Below are positions 32,162 to 42,445 of a DNA stretch of 64,000 nucleotides, piece by piece; the first letter of the stretch is position 1, and each line of letters opens with the position of its first letter. This DNA comes from Karstenula rhodostoma CBS 690.94. Lineage: Eukaryota > Ascomycota > Dothideomycetes > Pleosporales > Didymosphaeriaceae. The stretch lies in the NCBI GenBank assembly GCA_010093485.1, contig MU001512.1, positions 890,842 through 954,841 of the forward strand. Direction: 5' to 3'. The position numbers were made by a program, and so were the translations under genes. The notes under the pieces were generated by a model. The model ran no database searches, was not told the origin of the DNA, and was given only the letters and a program-made list of their open reading frames with translations.

Positions 32162-33828
32162 ATGGCATACACGTCCAAGTACCACGACGACTCGGACGAG
32201 GACTACGAGGCCAGCGACGAGCACGAGCGCAGCGTCATCCAGAGCCCCACCCTCCCCGTCGACTACGCAGAGAGCTCGCCCACCTCGTCCGGGCCCATGA
32301 GCACCGAGCACACGCCCACCACCTTCACCCACTCGCGAGACAGCAAGGGCAGCCCCACCGGCCTGATCACCGAGTGGACCAAGGAGCAGGTCGCCGATTT
32401 TGTCGCCCGCCTGGGCCTGAAGCAGTATGCCGACACCTTCATCGGTACGCAGCGCTCAGCGAAGACCCCGACAGCAGCTTGCTAACTGCCTCACAGAGCA
32501 CGAGTTCTCGGGCGAGGTGCTGGTCGAAGTCCAGCATGCAGAGCTCAAGGAGATCGGCCTGCACAGCGTGGGCCACCGCCTCACCATCCTCAAGGCCGTC
32601 TACGAGATCAAAGTAAAGCAAAACGTGCCCATCGAGCCAGATCACTATGTCCCGCTGTGTACGCACTCCCGAACCCCCGCATCAGATGCAAGGCCCATGC
32701 TAACTGCTCGTAGCCGCGGATACGTCCGCCCAAGACGCCCCGCCCACACAGGAAGACTTCGCCAAGGTCATACGCGTGGTGCAAGCACGCGACGAGCGGT
32801 TGCATGCTAGCGAGATGGAGATACGGCACCTCAAAGAGGACCTGAACCGTGTGCTCGAGGACTACAAGAAGCTCCGCGACGAGACCCTTGCCATGGCGCG
32901 CGCATACAAAGACAGCCAACAGCCGTTGCCCACGCCTCACGACCATTCTGTCACGTCGCCTCCGGCTGCAACAGGAGGAGGCGTGGGGAGCAGTCTGTCA
33001 CGTAAGTTCTCTACCAAGAGACTTTTCCTTGCCTCCGGCCCGAAGAACCCCTCTCCAACTATTCCGGAAGGGCGCGCCTTGACCGACAACTCGTCCCTCG
33101 ATCCCTCCGCAGCAGCTCTGGCAGCATCCTCACACCTCACAGCATCAATTGCAGGCGGCCAGCAGATGTCGCCCAACGCCATTCCGCAGCCCTCTCCTAC
33201 CTCTCCCGCATATCAGACCAACAACCAGAACCGTTCCTACAACTCTCGCAGTGCACACCCAGATCACGATAGTACGCAGAGTTGGTCTCGGGACAACAGC
33301 ACTTGGTCGGACTCAACAATGACATCAGAACGAGCGCGCAATACACCCGCGCCGCCCAGGGCGCCGATGCGGAATGCAGCGCCAACGCCCAACCCTGACG
33401 ACCGCGATCCTCCACTCTCTGGTGGTACCATGAGCTCGACTCCCTCCGCACAGTCATCCTCGACCAATCCGCAAGTCGAAATCTTCAAGTCGTTCCGTGT
33501 GTCCATTGACGATCCATGCCACAAAGTTCTACCTGTTGCACTAAAGAAATATAACATCACGGCCGACTGGCGACAATACGCACTGTACATTGTACATGGC
33601 GACCAAGAACGATGCTTGGGCTTAAACGAGAGGCCCTTGATATTATTTAAGCAGTTAGATAAGGAAGGTCGCAAACCAATGTTCATGCTCCGGAAACACG
33701 CAGCCCCTGCTGAAGGCCACGTCAGCACCGTTGGCGGCAACGATATAAGAAGCGTGGGAGGCGGGACCGGCAGTTTCGGATGGGATGGAAACAATAGAGG
33801 GGTCCAATTACCTGGAGGCGTTTTATAG
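32162..33828 (+). CDS. ste50: Ste50-type adaptor (SAM and Ras-association domains)
   Basis: Adaptor that links Cdc42/Ras inputs to the Ste11 MAPKKK in mating, filamentation and osmostress pathways. Exons 32162-32444, 32497-32658 and 32714-33828 give 519 residues; both junctions restore phase (TFI|EHEFSG and YVPL|SADTSAQ). The SAM domain spans roughly residues 64-135 (ITEWTKEQVADFVARLGLKQ ... HSVGHRLTILKAVYEIK). A coiled coil follows (EMEIRHLKEDLNRVLEDYKK), then a disordered Ser/Pro/Asn linker. The Ras-association domain is near the end (IFKSFRVSIDDPCHKVLPVA ... QRYALYIVHGD-type block, KQLDKEGRKPMFMLRK). Domain order matches the family. The last 40 residues are Gly-rich. Confidence 0.92.
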
Positions 33829-34987
33829 GACCTGAACGAAAAGCTCGAGCGACGCCGCAGTTTCTATTCACAGTATATTATATCTATCACCCGCTTAGAG
33901 AAGAGGTGGATCAAAGACGGAACAAGACAACGCGTTGGATGAGACGACTCACATGCGCAGCGGTTGCAGCATTGCTCTCGCCTTGCATGACTGAAGAGAG
34001 ATCCAAAGAGTAGTTGAGACAGGATGAGAAAGAACGCTGCGTACCTACGCAGACAAGGCCTACAACTCGCATCGCGTGTGTTGGGTCTCTTGCAGTGGAG
34101 GCCTCTTAACGGCGAGCTACTCTCGGCAACTACGATTGTTGGGATGTAAGGGTCGAGCGTTTGTCAGTTCCGTTGTATAGCACCGTTTGGCGTTGATCTT
34201 GTTGGTTTTTCTATGGTGGCTCTACCGTGACAGCTTCCATCACCATGTTGTCATGTTTGGGAGTTTTATCCATGAGCGTGGCCGGAGATGGGGAGGATAT
34301 CGTGTTGTACGTGGGAAGCATTTCGGCATGATCTACGGGCGTCTTGTTCGAATGATGTGGCGTTCTTGCAGCGCCTTCTCTTCTTGATGGCTTGCATAGC
34401 GAAGTCTTTGGCTTGCGAGCAAAAGTTTGGATTCCATGGGGATGGTGCTTTTCGATTGAGGGAGCAAGATAAGATGGATGTAGATGGGCAACGATGGACT
34501 GTCAGATTATGAGGTATCATATACAATATCAGCATATTAAGCATCCATATACACGTCCACATATGACCAGTTGCGGGACCCCCACGGATATATGTGGCAG
34601 CATGGGTGTGGCAGCCATCGGTTCAAGATCAACCTCATCGTGGTGTTGAACCTGCATGGCGGGCCGGGGTATGTAGCCCTAGGGTATGGGGTATGATACA
34701 TTGTCAAGTCTGGCCGGTGGGGGGCTCAACCGTTTACCAGTTCGAGAAGTCGGTCGTCTGCTTGTCTCCTCACACAGGCTAATGTGCACTATCAGCTAAA
34801 CAAGACGCATTACGTCTGGGTGAAATGCAGAAGAACGTGGTATTATTGCTGGACTGCGGAGTCGCTCTATACGTTTGTTCAAGCCAGGAAATCAGACTCG
34901 AACCATCCACATCTGTTCTACGTCGTCCACGAACAACACATCGTACAAATAATCTACAGAAGCTTCGAGAGCTCATCATCGCAATCT
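33829..34987. other. Convergent intergenic region
   Basis: 3' flanks of STE50 and of the TIM17-like gene. No gene supported; frames are short. Confidence 0.5.
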
Positions 34988-35994
34988 TCACTTTTCCTCT
35001 TGAGACTCTGTTGGTGTCTCCGCCCTCTTCTTGTCTTCTATTTCCTTCTCCTTCTTCAGCGCTTCAATGCTGTCCTTTAGCAGCGCTATCTCCACGTCCA
35101 CCTTCAAGATACGCTCCCTCATCATCTCCTCGTACTCTTCGTCACTCAAAACTCGCATAGGGCTCCACTTGCTCTTCGCTATCCTCTGCATAAATGTTCC
35201 TGCCACTTCACCCTTCTCCTTCATCACCCTCTCCTCCCTAGCCTTTCCAGACTTCCTTGCATCCAGCCATTCGTAAGCGTGCTGCCCTCCGAATCCAAAT
35301 AGAGAGAACATGATGGTACCCGGGATAACGTTCCGTGGCCCACGGAAAAGGAATCCTAAGCTGAAGCCTGTGGCAGCGCCGGAGATGGTGGACGCGCGGA
35401 TGCGGTCCGAGTGGGAGGGGCCATGATCCGGAGGGGGTAGAAGGGGCGCGCCGCGGGTGAGGTTCCACCAGTTTCGCAGGCCTGTGGAATTAAGGATAGA
35501 AGTGCGGATACTGAAGAAGGTTGTACCAAGGGCGAACCATTGGGCGCCCGAGACCAGGGAGAAGAGGACAGGGGTTTGAGTGCGGAGTGTGCCATAGGTC
35601 GCACCGACGAGAAGGCCGGGAATAGCTGATCATGTTAGTCCGGTTTTATTGATTTAGCAACAACTCAACAGCCGTCCCACGGAAATGGAGATAATGAAGG
35701 CTGACGCTTGCAAGACATTGATGGATCGCGAGCGAGTGCGAAGCATGTGATATCGCTTGGCATGCGCCCATGTCCCTTACTGACGTCCGTCTGCCGAACT
35801 CGACACGCAAGCAGCTTTTACCGACAGTTGCAAAAGCACTGATCATTATTGGGGGATGGTTCTGGAGCAACAATGGCTTGAACTCGATGCAGTAGACGGA
35901 ATACGGACTCACCAGAGCCGACGCCCATCAGGGCCCCTCTCTTGGCCACATGGAGGGGATGCGTGACCACAGTCTGGTCAGGCGATGTACTCAT
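34988..35994 (-). CDS. TIM17/22-like membrane protein with C-terminal coiled coil
   Basis: Predicted 239 residues from exons 35994-35913 and 35625-34988; the junction gives GALMGVGS|AIPGLLVGATYG in phase. The intron (287 nt) is long for this window, but no internal exon was found. Several small-residue-rich hydrophobic segments (GALMGVGSAIPGLLVGATYG, SLVSGAQWFALGTTFFSI, STISGAATGFSLGFLF, NVIPGTIMFSLFGFGGQHAY) follow the Gly-rich helix style of the Tim17/22/23 fold. A charged tail (SDEEYEEMMRERILKVDVEI ... EALKKEKEIEDKK) ends the protein. Probably a mitochondrial membrane protein of unknown role; family call is by appearance. Divergent from eIF4B with 292 bp between starts. Confidence 0.65.
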
Positions 35995-36286
35995 TGTTAT
36001 CACATCGAGAGATGCGAACGAAACTCGACTGGAAATGATGCAAGACACGCAAAATCTGGGGATTGAACGAACTACGGAGTGCCAAGCGTTTTAGCGTGTA
36101 GAGAGAACATTAATCGCACTTGCCTGCCCGCGATTTTCTTCAGGCAGGTCCCCTCGACTACACCCCACATACTTCGGCGAACCAACTACTTCTACCTACG
36201 CAACATTTCTTGAGAGCCCACATCGCTCTCAAGACTTACACGGCAAGCGCGCGGTTTCGACAGCGCGTGGCCTACTAACCGCAATC

Positions 36287-38291
36287 ATGGGTACGTTTGC
36301 CTCGCGCACTCGGACGACGTCAGGCAGCGCCGACACGCTACCCCACCTTTTGCATGACCTGCAAAGCTTCAGGACATGTGCAGCTAACACGCGTTCTTCG
36401 TAGGTCCGAAAAAACAGCAGAAGATGTCCCTGGGGGACTTTCTGGGCGACCAATGTAGGCTCGACCCCGCTCTGTGAGGGGACCGGAAAGGCTGACGCTG
36501 TTATAGCACTTGGATCGTGGGCTGATGAGATGGAGGATATGCCCGTTGGCGGTGAGTGACCCCGCACCTGCTTTGCGCAACTTCAATTACTGACTTCACT
36601 GCAGCCACAAGTAAATTGCCCCATCTCTCGCTTCGCAAATTCTCAGCAGACGGTATACTAACTACCGTGTAGGCGGCGGCGGCGCTAGCTACGGAGGTGA
36701 AAGGCGTACTTTCGGTGCTGGCGGCGGCGGTGGATTCGGTTCCGACCGCGGCGCAGGAGGTGGTGGTGGCTTCAGTACGTTGACTTCGTGCTGTGTTCGT
36801 ACGTGCGCTGATCGATTCGACAGGTGGCAGCGACCGCCTTGGAGGCTACGCTGTGCGCGAGGAACTTCCCCTCCCCTCCAAGCCCCCGTACACGGCCCAT
36901 TTGGGCAATCTTTCCTTCGATGCTACCGAGGGTGATGTCAACGACTTCTTCGCCGATTGCGAGGTTACCAATGTTCGCATTGTGGAAGACAAGCTAGAGC
37001 GAAAGCCGAAAGGCTTTGGATACGCTGAATTCGGCAGTGTCGATGGCTTGAAGAAGGCACTTGACTTGTCTGGCACGCAGTTCCAGGGTAGAAATATCCG
37101 AGTTAGCGTTGCTGAACCTCGTACGTGTTAGATGTCCAGATAGTTGTCTATGCATGACACTAACACCTGGCAGCCAAGGACCGTCCCGAACAAAAGGACA
37201 TGTCCGACTGGACTCGAAGGGGTCCTCTGCCTGATCTTCCTGGTCAGCAGCGTCGCCCGTCTGATCGTGGCGGATATCGCCAGTTCGACGAGCGTTCTGA
37301 CGGAGGTGGTGAGCGTAGACGCGCCCCTCCGTTCAGTAGCGATGGCAAAGAGCGCGACTACGGCAACTGGGAGCGCAAGGGTCCGCTATCTCCTGTTCCC
37401 GGGGCGGGTCCCACGAGAGAAGACCGTGTGCGTAGCAACGACGGCCCTCGCGAGCGAGGACAATCTCCAGCCTGGGGCGAGGGACGCTCCAACGATGGTT
37501 CTCGTCCTCCGCGTCGCGAATTCTCGGAACGACCTCAATACGAGCGCCAGCCCACTGCGCCTGAGCTAGACAACCAGTGGCGATCCAAGATGCGTCCGGA
37601 CGCTCCAGTCAAGTCGCCTACAGCCACACCTGATGCTAGCGTACCATCATCTCCTGCACCCCAATCTGCCGCACCGGCAACTCGCCCCAGGCTTAATCTC
37701 GCTAAGCGTACCGTCTCCGAAGCACCTGAGACTCCTTTGGCCGCCACCCAGTCTGACTCCAAGGCCAACCCATTTGGTGCTGCTAAGCCCATTGACACCG
37801 CCGCACGTGAGCGTGAAATCGAAGAGAAGAGACAATTGTCTATCCGCCAGAAGAAGGAGGCTGATGACAAGGCCCGCGAGGAGAGGAAGCCTAAGGAGTC
37901 CGCAGAGAAGACTGTTTCCTCTCCAAGAACCGAGGCGCCATCCGCGTCTTCGACCGAAAAGAACGACAACGGAAGCGAGGATAAGCCGCGTGCCAACATC
38001 GAGATCCTCCAACGTTCAGGAGGAGAAGGTGATGTACCCCCAGAGGTTGAAGCCGCCGACACACCTGAGAACGGTGATATCGTCGAGGACAAGAGTGTAA
38101 AGCCAAAGGAAGTTGAACGCGACCCAAAGCTTGACAACACTTGGAGACGAAAGTCGAGCACGCCTGCGGCATCCACCGCTACCACCACGGAGACCATGGA
38201 CGACGACGGCTGGAGTACCGTTACTAAGCCCACGAAGGCCCCGAGGGGCGGCAAGGGACGCGGCGGCCCAGCCCGCGCCATTGCATCTTAG
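36287..38291 (+). CDS. Eukaryotic translation initiation factor 4B homologue
   Basis: RNA-binding stimulator of eIF4A helicase during 48S scanning. Seven exons are proposed: 36287-36290, 36404-36454, 36507-36551, 36605-36610, 36673-36774, 36824-37120 and 37174-38291, 540 residues. The first exon is only ATGG and the fourth is 6 nt; frame is kept at all six junctions. The N-terminus reads MGPKKQQKMSLGDFLGDQ then SLGSWADEMEDMP, characteristic of fungal eIF4B. A Gly-rich stretch precedes one RRM (YTAHLGNLSFDATEGDVNDF with RNP1 KGFGYAEF). A long Arg/Asp/Gly-rich region follows with repeated DxWxRRGPLxxxP-type units (SDWTRRGPLPDLP, GNWERKGPLSPVP), then DNQWRSKMRP and DNTWRRKSS repeats. Identity is strong; the tiny exons need transcripts. 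Confidence 0.88.
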
Positions 38292-38292
38292 A

Positions 38293-39000
38293 TCATGGAT
38301 CTGTCGTGTATTTCCCCGACCGTCTCATCAAGCGTCTTTCGATGCTCGCAACGCTGCGCAATTGTCCGGACATGAATGGTTCTTCCCGTTCCATGGCTTC
38401 GATATTTGCTTGCAGTTGTGAGCTCCTAGATCTTGTTGGCAATTTCACGTCCTCTGTCGTATATTGGCATATCTCTTTCAGCATGTTCGGCTGCTTTGCC
38501 TTTATTTGCTCGGCAAGGTACTGTTCGTTTGGTGCAGGCTGGGTTCCCATGGTCCCACTATCATACACGCTTAACGGCTCTCATGTCACTTCGATCATGC
38601 CCAGCTCCAATCTTACGTGTTATGCATACCACAACTGTACTGGTTCTCTCTGTTTCAAAAGTTTGACGTCTTTGACTTCATTCAGATCTGAAAATATGGC
38701 CTTTTCTGCGTCTACACCTCCCTCTTCATTCGCGTGTGCTAGCTTTAGGATGGGTCGGAGGCATATGTGCAATGACTGACATTTTCGATTGTTTGCTCGA
38801 AGGTTGGGGGCTGGGAGCGTAGGCTCGGATTTTTCTGATATAGAGGAAGAGTTGATCACGTTTTGTTCGCGAAATGATAGACGATCTGGTGCTCGGGCAT
38901 GTATTTAGCTTTTCCAGGATAGATTCGTAACGATTGTCTATCTTCTTGACGTCTAGGGCATTTTCCCCGCAGCCGGAGGTTTCTGTCTCGCCGACAAAGA
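38293..39000 (-). CDS. Candidate uncharacterised gene, convergent to eIF4B
   Basis: A minus-strand frame reads LKLAHANEEGGVDAEKAIFS, DLNEVKDVKLLKQREPVQL. It joins through a possible intron (about 38559-38617) to CVYDSGTMGTQPAPNEQYLA, EQIKAKQPNMLKEICQYTTE and ends at 38293. Upstream another frame gives a charged helical stretch (DVKKIDNRYESILEKLNTCP), suggesting a further exon. Start and full exon structure could not be fixed, so the 5' limit is nominal. It lies just 2 bp from the end of eIF4B, so it may also be antisense noise. No family recognised. Confidence 0.3.
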
Positions 39001-39608
39001 ATGCGTTTCACCGCTGTGTGGAGCGCAAGTGACGGTATCCAACTCATCATAACAACAACAATACTTGCCGTTCGTGGGGTGTCATGTCCGTGCTTCATTA
39101 TATTGCTGAAACACATGTCAAATATCCCATCGTCTAGGCGCGCTGCTCGATTTCCATGGTTCTTTATGTCTCATCTATTCTCGCTAGGAGAGGTGCGTCC
39201 TTGTGTAAGATGTCTCAAATCTTTGCTATGCGCGGGCAGTGCATCTGTTCTCGACGAGTGAGAGCATCGCATCAAAGATTCCGGGAAAATGCTGTCAACC
39301 TAGCCAGCCTTATAAATGACCATCGGGCAATTAACATCCATAGAAGCGTCAGTACTGATGAGTTTGTGTGCAGCTGTCTTCTCGATAAAAGAACGGTACT
39401 TTCGACAGCAGTCTCGATGTGGGTTTCGATGGCGTTTGGCGATCGCTCCCTTGCGGGCCTAGCCTGGACCCTGCGTGAAGCTCATACGTCAGAGTCAAAC
39501 CGCACCGCGTCGACAATCTTGGTCAACTGAATTCCACAGCCACCCTTTTGATAACATCTTGCTCCATCTTGTTTCGCGTCAGTATACGGAGCCTAAGTGA
39601 ATCGATCG
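39001..39608. other. Intergenic, no gene recognised
   Basis: Upstream DNA of the 39609 gene and possibly the 5' end of the minus-strand candidate. Confidence 0.4.
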
Positions 39609-40787
39609 ATGAACGCCATGTCTTCGAAAAGCCAGTCTCCTGTTTCAAGTGCAACTACGTCACAGCCCAAACAAGCGCGACCGAAGAAAGCTGCAGTTCC
39701 GGTTCCGGCTGAACAAAGAGCGGGCTCAGCGGGCGGCGTTTTGCTAGAGAAGGAGCGTACTGCGAAGGGATCAGCTTCTACTCAGACTCCGAAACCGACT
39801 GCTAAGCCTACAGCGGCAGCTGCTACGTCTTCGGAAGTCAAGGGTAAAGATGCAGCATCCACACCGAATGCAGCAGCTTCGACAGGTCCAAATCGACAAA
39901 GGAGGAGACCTCGAAAGCTCAACAGAGATATCCCCACCGACGATGCACCTTCTATTGCTGTGCTTACTTCGGCTACGCCAGCCCCCACCACCGAGCTCGA
40001 AGCGTTGAAATCTCGTGTCCGCGGGCTGGAAGCAAAAGTGGAGGAGCTTTACCAGTCATCAGAGGGGAGGAATCGCTCACCTCGGCGACGCGGCAAGAGC
40101 CGTAAGAATTCATCTGCGCAATCAGTCCCCACAATCAACAATACATCGGCTGGACACGAAGAGGAAGAAGCAGACGAGGAGCTTGTGCGTGTTGAAGAAG
40201 AGTTGGAGAGTGCAAGACGAGATCTGGAAGTATACCAGCCTCGCAGCAGGCCAAAGGGAAAGAGGGCTACATCGGGAGAAACTGAATACATTGAAGAGAT
40301 CCCAAGAGGTGACGGCGAAGAGGTGTTGAACAGCGAAGGACGCCAAGTTACTCTTACAGGCAGCTATCGTATTCCTTTGCCTGCTACACTTGACATGAAG
40401 GACGTGAAGACGATTCAGTCTGGTGTTTCAGCGGCACAAAACGTGGCGAAATCCTTCCTCGAACAACGCCGAGCAGCTCGTGCGACTTGGTCCAATCAGG
40501 CTACTCCAGGTCCGGCGTCGTCGACAAGGTCGACAAACGCTACGGCCAAGCCTAGTAAGAAGACGAGCAGCATGGAAATCACAAAGGAAACGGATGGGAA
40601 GAGCTGGGGCGAGTGGTTTGGCGGTTACAGTGTGGCCATCAGCAGGGCAGTGAAGACGATTGAGGCAGAAGCCGCAGTGGAGAGCCAAAGGGCGCAAGCG
40701 GGTGCACCAGGCGAGGGGTCAGGGACGAAGAAAGCGTCTGGGAAGAGACCGACGGCGAGGGGCAGGCAGAGTGAGGGCGCTGCTTGA
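39609..40787 (+). CDS. Uncharacterised low-complexity/coiled-coil protein, 392 aa
   Basis: Intronless; the first in-frame ATG is 39609 (MNAMSSKSQSPVSSATTSQP). The N-terminal 120 residues are Ala/Pro/Lys/Thr-rich and disordered. A short coiled coil follows (TELEALKSRVRGLEAKVEEL), then a basic patch (RNRSPRRRGKSRKN). A second acidic coil is next (EEEEADEELVRVEEELESAR). A likely folded segment comes near the end (GRQVTLTGSYRIPLPATLDM ... SGVSAAQNVAKSFLEQRRAA ... KSWGEWFGGYSVAISRAVKT). I do not recognise a named family. No signal peptide or clear membrane helix. Codon use matches neighbours. Confidence 0.65.
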   Translation: MNAMSSKSQSPVSSATTSQPKQARPKKAAVPVPAEQRAGSAGGVLLEKERTAKGSASTQTPKPTAKPTAAAATSSEVKGKDAASTPNAAASTGPNRQRRRPRKLNRDIPTDDAPSIAVLTSATPAPTTELEALKSRVRGLEAKVEELYQSSEGRNRSPRRRGKSRKNSSAQSVPTINNTSAGHEEEEADEELVRVEEELESARRDLEVYQPRSRPKGKRATSGETEYIEEIPRGDGEEVLNSEGRQVTLTGSYRIPLPATLDMKDVKTIQSGVSAAQNVAKSFLEQRRAARATWSNQATPGPASSTRSTNATAKPSKKTSSMEITKETDGKSWGEWFGGYSVAISRAVKTIEAEAAVESQRAQAGAPGEGSGTKKASGKRPTARGRQSEGAA

Positions 40788-41556
40788 ATCAGGGGATCGA
40801 GTGCACATGGGCTGAAGCACCAACACGGGATCAACACGGACCAGGTTTCGTCGTATGTAGCGCTGCGGCATGTGTTGGGATGCGTGCGAAAAGGGTTCGG
40901 GCTAGGAATGATTAGGGGGTGTCGAAGGCGTTTGTCAATTCTCAAGGTTGTGCGCATATAGGATTAGGTCAAACGAGCATTTGCACTGGTTCAATCTAGT
41001 AGTGTATTGAATTGTCTACGCAGGGGTAGCTCTGTGGTGGTGGTGGTGGTGGTGGCGCAAAGCGATGCGAATCGTCTCTTCACGGCGTGCGTGGAGCGAT
41101 GGTGTGCACGGGCGATCCCGCTCCGAGCCCGTGGGACGAGCAGGGCAGTGGGCTAACAGTAAAAGCCGTGCGAAGCAGTGTCTGTGTGCACGGATGGGAT
41201 CGCCAGGCGGATGGCAATGCCGCGGCCCCTGCAATGCCAATGCACATGCACATCTCCCGCGCGCTCTTTCCAAGGTGCGCACCAAGTTGGGATTCGGAGG
41301 AAGCAGATGTGGCGTCGAGGCGGGCCATGGACGCCGCGGAGGCGATGGCGATGGCCAGCGTCAGGCAGGCAGGCAGGCAGGCAGGCAGGCGAAGCATGGT
41401 CTTCCAAGGCGTTGAGAGTGGCAGCAAGGAGATGGCGTCATGGTGACCGACGGCCATGACATGATGCACGACGCCACAGCAGCACTAACGGCAGCCATGC
41501 AGTGCGGGTCCAACGTCTGTCGTGTGTCGCGGGCTTGCGACGAGCCTGCCCTCGTC

Positions 41557-41633
41557 GTGGAGCGTGGAGCGTGGAGCGTGGAGCGTGGAGCGTGGAGCGT
41601 GGAGCGTGGAGCGTGGAGCGTGGAGCGTGGAGC
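41557..41633. repeat. Perfect heptamer tandem repeat, GTGGAGC x11
   Basis: Eleven uninterrupted GTGGAGC units, 77 bp, in noncoding DNA about 0.8 kb upstream of the HAM1-like gene. Confidence 0.98.
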
Positions 41634-42081
41634 ATAGAGGGCAGCGACCGGACAGAGGAAGGGGCGGCCGAGCCCTGAACGAATGCTCCCTGGCAGCGAG
41701 GCCGGCGGCGACGGCGACGGGGCGTGCATGGGATTTGGCGCGCGGGATGGGGTGTGGGTGTGGGCGTGTGGGCGTGTGGGCGTGTGGCTTGTTGGACGCG
41801 TCCGGAATGCGATGACGCACTCCAGGAACAAGGCCCGTCGACGATCCGAAATGTCAACCCAGCCCACCATCCGTCATGGACGCGGCCTCTCGCGCCTTCT
41901 TTGGGCGCAGGCCAGCCCCAATCGAGGCAACGGCGGCTACAATTGCACGCTGGCCGCCCAGGGACGGCGATTGCGGCCTCGCGCGCCCACGACTCGTCCT
42001 GTGCAGCGCGATGCGCACCGCAAATGACCGCCGGCTGCCTGCTGGCCCAGTGAGAGACAGAGTGGCCCAGCCAGAGCCCAG

Positions 42082-42151
42082 GCCGTGTGCCGTGTGCCGT
42101 GTGCGGCCTGCGACCTGCGACCTGCGACCTGCGACCTGCGACCTGCCGCCT
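42082..42151. repeat. Compound heptamer array, GCCGTGT x3 then GCGACCT-type x7
   Basis: Three GCCGTGT units run directly into GCGGCCT, five perfect GCGACCT and GCCGCCT, all in one 7-bp register over 70 bp. It is followed by a (GCGT)n run. GCGACCT is the reverse complement of the AGGTCGC heptamer at 31.2 kb. Confidence 0.95.
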
Positions 42152-42445
42152 GCCTGCGTGCGTGCGTGCGGGGAGTAGGGAGCGAACAAGGTGAAGGCTC
42201 ATTTTGCGTGTCGCGCCCATGACGCAACCCGCGCCCGCCCAGGTCAGGTTTCGTGCCACGACAACGACGACGCTGCCCACCAACCAAATAAAACCCCCCA
42301 GCGCTCCTGCTGCCTGTCTCACTCCCCTATACCTCTTCTTTTGATACCCCAACCTACCCACCCTCCACCTAATCGCCCCTCGAGCCCCGTCCCTTTTATT
42401 TGATACCCCAGCATACGCCTGCTTGCTACTTGATATTCGTACACC

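Larger units (their letters stand above)
40788..42445. other. 1.66-kb G+C-rich, repeat-dense upstream region of the HAM1-like gene
   Basis: Contains a (GGT)n run at 41035-41054, a (CAGG)n run around 41369-41391, the 11-copy heptamer array at 41557-41633, an 8-bp array (GTGTGGGC) around 41763-41789 and heptamer runs at 42082-42151. Long frames here on both strands are generated by the repeats. No gene called. Confidence 0.7.

Noticed and set aside
41557..41633. CRISPR-like array
   Set aside because: Units are 7 bp with no spacers, and the genome is eukaryotic; this is a minisatellite.
41438..42361. 307-codon minus-strand frame with repeated APRSTLH units
   Set aside because: Translation of the heptamer arrays; the repeats stay open in several frames, so it is not evidence of a protein.
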